From assembly GCF_003384725.1 (NCBI RefSeq), contig NZ_QNVV01000002.1, positions 310,001 through 374,000 of the forward strand: a stretch of 64,000 nucleotides of DNA. Reading direction: 5' to 3'. The notes under the pieces were generated by a model. It saw nothing but the letters and a program-made list of their open reading frames with translations. It was not told the origin of the DNA and did not search any database. Source of the stretch: Chryseobacterium pennipullorum (GTDB lineage: Bacteria; Bacteroidota; Bacteroidia; Flavobacteriales; Weeksellaceae). Shown here piece after piece: positions 60,486 to 64,000 of the stretch. The translations under genes and the position numbers were made by a program. Each line of letters starts with the position of its first letter. The first letter of the stretch is position 1.

Positions 60486-60935
60486 TTATAGAACCTCCAC
60501 TATTTTCTGATGGATCTTATTCAGGGTAAATTCTTCTCCTGCCGTCATACCCATCATTTTCTTGGCCATAGGGCTTTCCGGGGAAATCGCATAAAACCTG
60601 TCACCTTCAAAAAAGAACTCACCTAATGAAACTGATATATAGAAACGGGCTTTATTGGTAATCACCAATGATCCCAGCTGAACTCTGTTTGTAGCGGTAT
60701 TGAGAACTTTCGCCATGTTTTGTTTAAGATCATTCAAAGCTCCGAGCTGGCGCTGCATCTGATAGATCTCTTCCTGCATCTCTTCCCTCATGCTGTCATA
60801 TTTAGGCGTTTTTTTTATATCACGACTTGCCTCAAGGGTAAATTCAATGAAGTTTTTGAGCTTTTCAATTTTCTCTGCAATGGTAATTTTTACAAAATCT
60901 CTGATATCACTTTTTTCAAATACTAACTTCTCCAT
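60486..60935 (-). CDS. GreA/GreB-family transcript elongation factor-like protein
   Basis: The 149-aa protein has an N-terminal coiled coil (about residues 8-75) and a C-terminal Gre-like FKBP-type domain with RVQLGSLVITNKARFYISVSLGEFFFEG and ISPESPMAKKMMGMTAGEEFTL, the diagnostic Gre end pattern. Gre factors bind the secondary channel of RNA polymerase and cleave backtracked RNA. The coiled-coil tip lacks an obvious acidic DE pair in the usual place, so it may not stimulate cleavage. Relatives in flavobacteria are usually annotated only as GreA/GreB family. Confidence 0.85.
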   Translation of the reverse strand: MEKLVFEKSDIRDFVKITIAEKIEKLKNFIEFTLEASRDIKKTPKYDSMREEMQEEIYQMQRQLGALNDLKQNMAKVLNTATNRVQLGSLVITNKARFYISVSLGEFFFEGDRFYAISPESPMAKKMMGMTAGEEFTLNKIHQKIVEVL

Positions 60936-61039
60936 ACAATCGATTCTTTATATAAAGATAATATTTTTCTTATAATATTGTTTGACTTAACATAAAATAC
61001 TCTTTTTCAAAAAATTCTGTTTTTCTTGAAAATTATGTC

Positions 61040-61047
61040 TAGATTTG
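61040..61047 (+). promoter_or_regulatory. Candidate -7 box (TAGATTTG) of the DUF805 gene
   Basis: Exact TAnnTTTG match on the plus strand, 19 bp before the ATG at 61067. Confidence 0.4.
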
Positions 61048-61066
61048 CCTTCTAAAACTAGAAATC

Positions 61067-61429
61067 ATGTTTAAAGCACCATTTTCATTTGATGGGAGAA
61101 TCAGAAGAACAGAATATGGATTATCATATCTTATCTATCTGGTATTTTCTATCCCCTTCAATATTTATTTCCAGACCAATTACGAACCTTCAGGAATGGT
61201 TATGATACTTTTCTTTATCTTGCTTGTACCGTTTCTTTGGTTTCTTCTTGCACAGGGTGCAAAAAGATGCCATGACAGAGGAAATTCGGGTTGGTTCCAG
61301 CTAATTCCTTTCTACGGTTTATGGATGCTATTCGCAGACAGCGATCACGGACCTAATGAATATGGCCCAAATCCTAAAGGAGAAGGAAATTATAACTCGA
61401 TTAACGAAATTGGAAAAAAAGAAATTTAA
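61067..61429 (+). CDS. DUF805 membrane protein
   Basis: The 120-aa inner-membrane protein has the DUF805 pattern SFDGRIRRTEYGLSYLIYLVFSIPFNIYF at the start. Two further hydrophobic stretches follow (about residues 44-63 and 81-94), with the conserved RCHDRGNSGWFQLIPFYG. The C-terminus carries the usual DSDHGPNEYGPNPKG. The function of the family is unknown. The gene stands alone and converges with the SRPBCC gene at the terminator 61525-61555. Confidence 0.93.
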   Translation: MFKAPFSFDGRIRRTEYGLSYLIYLVFSIPFNIYFQTNYEPSGMVMILFFILLVPFLWFLLAQGAKRCHDRGNSGWFQLIPFYGLWMLFADSDHGPNEYGPNPKGEGNYNSINEIGKKEI

Positions 61430-61524
61430 TCAATGAGGTTCTCCTGAAAGTCAGACAAATCTCTTGAGAATCGAATATTTGAAGATGCGTCCCGTATAGG
61501 GGAACAAATAAAACCGACAAAATG

Positions 61525-61555
61525 AGAGGCTGCCCAAACTTTTTGGACAGCCTCT
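61525..61555. terminator. Terminator between converging genes
   Basis: The hairpin AGAGGCTG/CAGCCTCT continues through CCAAA/TTTGG with one mismatch and is flanked by T on both strands. Confidence 0.85.
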
Positions 61556-61561
61556 ACTATT

Positions 61562-62092
61562 TTATTTTTCTGAGAGTTTTTTCAGGTCATTAAGCCCTTG
61601 GGTAAACATGGTTTCCATATTACTGTCCATCATCGGCTTCATCGGCTTCATGAATGTATTGATTTCATTATCAAACAGCCAGGTCACCTTTGTGCTGTTT
61701 CCTTCCGGTATGACTACAAAAGCAATATCAGCATCCCCTTCAAAGGGTTTGATAAAGTGAAGTTTTGCAGCCAGCTTCTCATTCGGAATGATCTCGGTAA
61801 CCTTCTGCTCACCTTCACCTACTTTATCATTCCCTCTCCAGCGGTAGGTGTCCCCTATCTGCCCACTCGTTCCCGAATATACAATCTGAATGTTGGGGTC
61901 TCCCTTGGCGAAAGGATTCCATTCGTTAATTCCTTTATTGGAGCCTACATATGGCCATATTTTTTCCTTTGGGGCATTAATGACAATAGATTTTTCGTAA
62001 TGGTATTTCTTATCGAAAGCCAGCATCGCAATCACTGCATACACAATAATCAGAAGAATGATTATTCCGAGGATTTTTAAGAGTGTCTTCAT
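61562..62092 (-). CDS. SRPBCC (START-like) domain protein with membrane anchor
   Basis: The 176-aa protein has one N-terminal span (ILGIIILLIIVYAVIAML, about residues 8-25). A START/polyketide-cyclase-like domain follows: EKSIVINAPKEKIWPYVGSNKGINEWNPFAKGDP and later IAFVVIPEGNSTKVTWLFDNEI. Such domains bind hydrophobic ligands, with the cavity here exposed outside the membrane. The ligand is unknown. The gene is monocistronic between a terminator and the divergent peptidase. Confidence 0.9.
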   Translation of the reverse strand: MKTLLKILGIIILLIIVYAVIAMLAFDKKYHYEKSIVINAPKEKIWPYVGSNKGINEWNPFAKGDPNIQIVYSGTSGQIGDTYRWRGNDKVGEGEQKVTEIIPNEKLAAKLHFIKPFEGDADIAFVVIPEGNSTKVTWLFDNEINTFMKPMKPMMDSNMETMFTQGLNDLKKLSEK

Positions 62093-62208
62093 AGTATATT
62101 ATATTTAAAGTTATTTGTTGTAACGATTAAAGATCCGTTCTCAAAATTAAATATTCCGACATCATCCCTACTTTTCATATGACAAGATTAATTAAAGGTA
62201 CGGCATTT

Positions 62209-62241
62209 TTGTCACACCTTGATATTCGGGCATTATTTTTG
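62209..62241 (+). promoter_or_regulatory. Promoter of the M3 peptidase gene (TTG-N22-TATTTTTG)
   Basis: TTG (62209-62211) and the -7 box TATTTTTG (62234-62241) are spaced by 22 bp, within the flavobacterial range. The ATG is at 62300. Confidence 0.5.
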
Positions 62242-62299
62242 TGGGTCTCAGCGGGGATTCCTGATGAATCCTTACATTTACCTAGCAAAAAATTGAAAA

Positions 62300-64000
62300 A
62301 TGAATATTCTAACAGAAAAATTTAATACCCCATATCATTCAGCACCTTTCAGCATCATTAAAAATGAAGACTACCTTCCGGCCTTTAAGGAACTGATTCA
62401 AAAATCTGAAGCAGAAATTGATGCTATCGTGAATAATCCGGAGCCTCCTACTTTTGAAAATGTCATTGAAGCACTCGCCTATTCGGGAGAGCAACTGGAT
62501 GTGGCTTCCAATATTTTTTTCAACTTAAATTCTGCAGAAACCAGTGACGCTCTTCAACAGATTGCACAGGAAGTGTCTCCTATTTTAACGGAATATTCTT
62601 CAAAAATCTCGCAGAATGAGGCCCTTTTCAATAAAATAAAAAAAGTATATGATGCAAAAGAACAGTATCATCTTAATGAAGAGCAGCAAATGCTTTTGGA
62701 TGAGACCTACAAAGGTTTTGTAAGAAGCGGCGCCCTACTGAATGAAGAGGACAAAGAGAAATTAAAAAAAATCAGCATGGATCTTTCTTTAAAGTCCCTG
62801 CAATTCGGACAAAATGTATTGGCTTCCACCAATGCCTATTTTAAACATATCACCGATAAAGAAGCTCTGGCGGGCATTCCTGAAGCGATCATTGAGCAGT
62901 ATGCTGAAGAAGCGAAGGAAAGAAATCTTGAAGGCTGGGTCGTTACCCTGCAGTATCCAAGCTATATCCCGTTCATGACTTATGCTGAAAATCGTGAATT
63001 GAGAAAGGAACTCGCACTCGCTAACGGTAAAAAGTCCTTTGATGGTGGAGAATATGACAACCAGAATCTGATCAAAGAACTTCTTCAATTAAAACAGCAA
63101 AAAGCAAATCTTTTAGGATATAAAGATTATGCAGATTTTGTGCTGGAAGAAAGAATGGCCAAGTCTCCAACTAAAGTTTTTGATTTTTTAAATGAATTAC
63201 TTGCCAAGGCAAAGCCGTATGCAGATAAAGAAATTGAAGAATTAAAAATATTGGCACAAGCTGACGGAATTGCAGATATGCAGGGCTATGATCATGCATT
63301 CTACGCCGAAAAGCTTCGCAAGCAGAAATTTGATCTCAATGATGAAGAACTTAAACCATACTTCCCACTGGATCAGGTTCAGGATGCTGTATTTGGGCTG
63401 GCTGGGAAACTTTTCGGATTGACTTTTGAAGAAAGAAATGATATTCCGAAATACCATGAAGATGTAAAAGTGTACGAAGTAAAAGAAAACGGAACGTACA
63501 AATCTCTTTTATATGTGGATTACTTTCCTAGAAAGGGGAAGAGAGCCGGTGCCTGGATGACCAGCTATAAAAATCAGTACAAGCAAAACGGCGAAAATTC
63601 CCGTCCGCACATTTCCATTGTCTGTAACTTCAGCAAACCCACCAAAGACACCCCGAGCTTACTGACCTTCCAGGAGGTAACCACTTTGTTCCATGAATTC
63701 GGACATGCGCTTCACGGGATGATGGCCGACACGCAGTACCCTACGCTTTCAGGAACATCTGTAAAATGGGATTTTGTGGAGCTTCCTTCTCAGTTTCTGG
63801 AAAATTTCTGCTACGAACCGGAATTTCTGAAAACCTTTGCCAGACATTATAAAACAGGTGAAGTACTTCCGGACGAAAAAATTGAAAAGATCGAACAGTC
63901 TAAAAACTTTATGGAAGGATATCAGACGATGAGACAACTTGGATTTGGACTGCTGGATATGAACTATCACACCAAAGTTGAAGAACTGGAACATGAGACG
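62300..64000 (+). CDS. dcp: M3-family peptidyl-dipeptidase (3' end cut off by window)
   Basis: The 567 visible codons give a zinc metallopeptidase. The zinc motif HEFGH is at residues 465-469, and a later glutamate in DFVELPSQFLENF is the expected third ligand. N-terminal MNILTEKFNTPYHSAPFSIIKNEDYLPAF matches the M3 start. Dcp cuts dipeptides from C-termini of peptides in the cytosol or periplasm. No signal peptide is present, so a cytosolic form is likely. The gene continues past the right edge; E. coli Dcp is about 680 aa, so some 110 residues are missing. Confidence 0.95.
   Translation, partial: MNILTEKFNTPYHSAPFSIIKNEDYLPAFKELIQKSEAEIDAIVNNPEPPTFENVIEALAYSGEQLDVASNIFFNLNSAETSDALQQIAQEVSPILTEYSSKISQNEALFNKIKKVYDAKEQYHLNEEQQMLLDETYKGFVRSGALLNEEDKEKLKKISMDLSLKSLQFGQNVLASTNAYFKHITDKEALAGIPEAIIEQYAEEAKERNLEGWVVTLQYPSYIPFMTYAENRELRKELALANGKKSFDGGEYDNQNLIKELLQLKQQKANLLGYKDYADFVLEERMAKSPTKVFDFLNELLAKAKPYADKEIEELKILAQADGIADMQGYDHAFYAEKLRKQKFDLNDEELKPYFPLDQVQDAVFGLAGKLFGLTFEERNDIPKYHEDVKVYEVKENGTYKSLLYVDYFPRKGKRAGAWMTSYKNQYKQNGENSRPHISIVCNFSKPTKDTPSLLTFQEVTTLFHEFGHALHGMMADTQYPTLSGTSVKWDFVELPSQFLENFCYEPEFLKTFARHYKTGEVLPDEKIEKIEQSKNFMEGYQTMRQLGFGLLDMNYHTKVEELEHET

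Noticed and set aside
61598..62080. A 160-codon open frame on the plus strand
   Set aside because: It is antisense to the SRPBCC gene, His/Phe-rich, without a family pattern or promoter.

Overview
This window is chromosomal DNA of a flavobacterium, most likely Chryseobacterium or a close relative (Weeksellaceae). The clues are low GC content, Bacteroidetes-type promoter boxes (TAnnTTTG), an Oar-like TonB-dependent receptor, DUF1573, DUF72, DUF4241 and DUF805 proteins, a long-tailed S16, a class III PPK2 and RNase P RNA. No phage, insertion sequence, CRISPR array, tRNA or rRNA gene was recognised.

Positions 1-21214 hold a Wzx/Wzy-type extracellular or capsular polysaccharide locus, all on the minus strand. 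In transcription order it has a PglF-like 4,6-dehydratase, two Wza-like export lipoproteins, a Wzc-like tyrosine autokinase, a UDP-HexNAc epimerase and a 6-dehydrogenase (a route to a HexNAc uronic acid). A flippase, a pyruvyl transferase, a GT2 enzyme, a polymerase, two GT4 enzymes, a beta-helix protein and a third GT4 follow. It ends with PglC-, PglD- and PglE-like genes and a strong terminator at 453-482. The di-N-acetylbacillosamine-type pathway therefore sits at the two ends of the operon, with the glycosyltransferase block between. A second, truncated initiating transferase lies beyond the terminator at the left edge.

Positions 21215-26600 hold recX, glyA, a thioredoxin-reductase-like flavoprotein and a GT39/ArnT-like membrane enzyme. 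The flavoprotein gene is preceded by exactly 14 copies of a 7-bp repeat, placed between a good promoter and the start codon. This is the clearest candidate for a variable switch in the window.

Positions 26600-31851 hold a MacAB/LolCDE-like ABC export operon (ATPase, two permeases, HlyD-type adaptor). A four-helix-bundle gene interrupts it and is flanked by degenerate short-period repeats. Divergent from it is a class I ribonucleotide reductase operon, nrdB-ORF96-nrdA, whose leader carries three DnaA-box matches. Neither reductase subunit has an ATP-cone.

Positions 35400-64000 are mostly housekeeping and conserved genes: an Oar-like receptor, DUF72, an HD phosphohydrolase, an alpha/beta hydrolase, a PfkB kinase, valS, a DUF1573 protein, ppk2, rnpB, an ECF sigma factor with a membrane partner, an acyl-CoA synthetase, rpoN, asnS, rimM-rpsP, a Gre-like factor and a truncated M3 peptidase. 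A less familiar set at 54794-57063 pairs a CDP-alcohol phosphotransferase lacking the family glycine with a secreted Asn-Gly repeat protein, next to a divergent HTH gene. Many genes end in clear intrinsic terminators.
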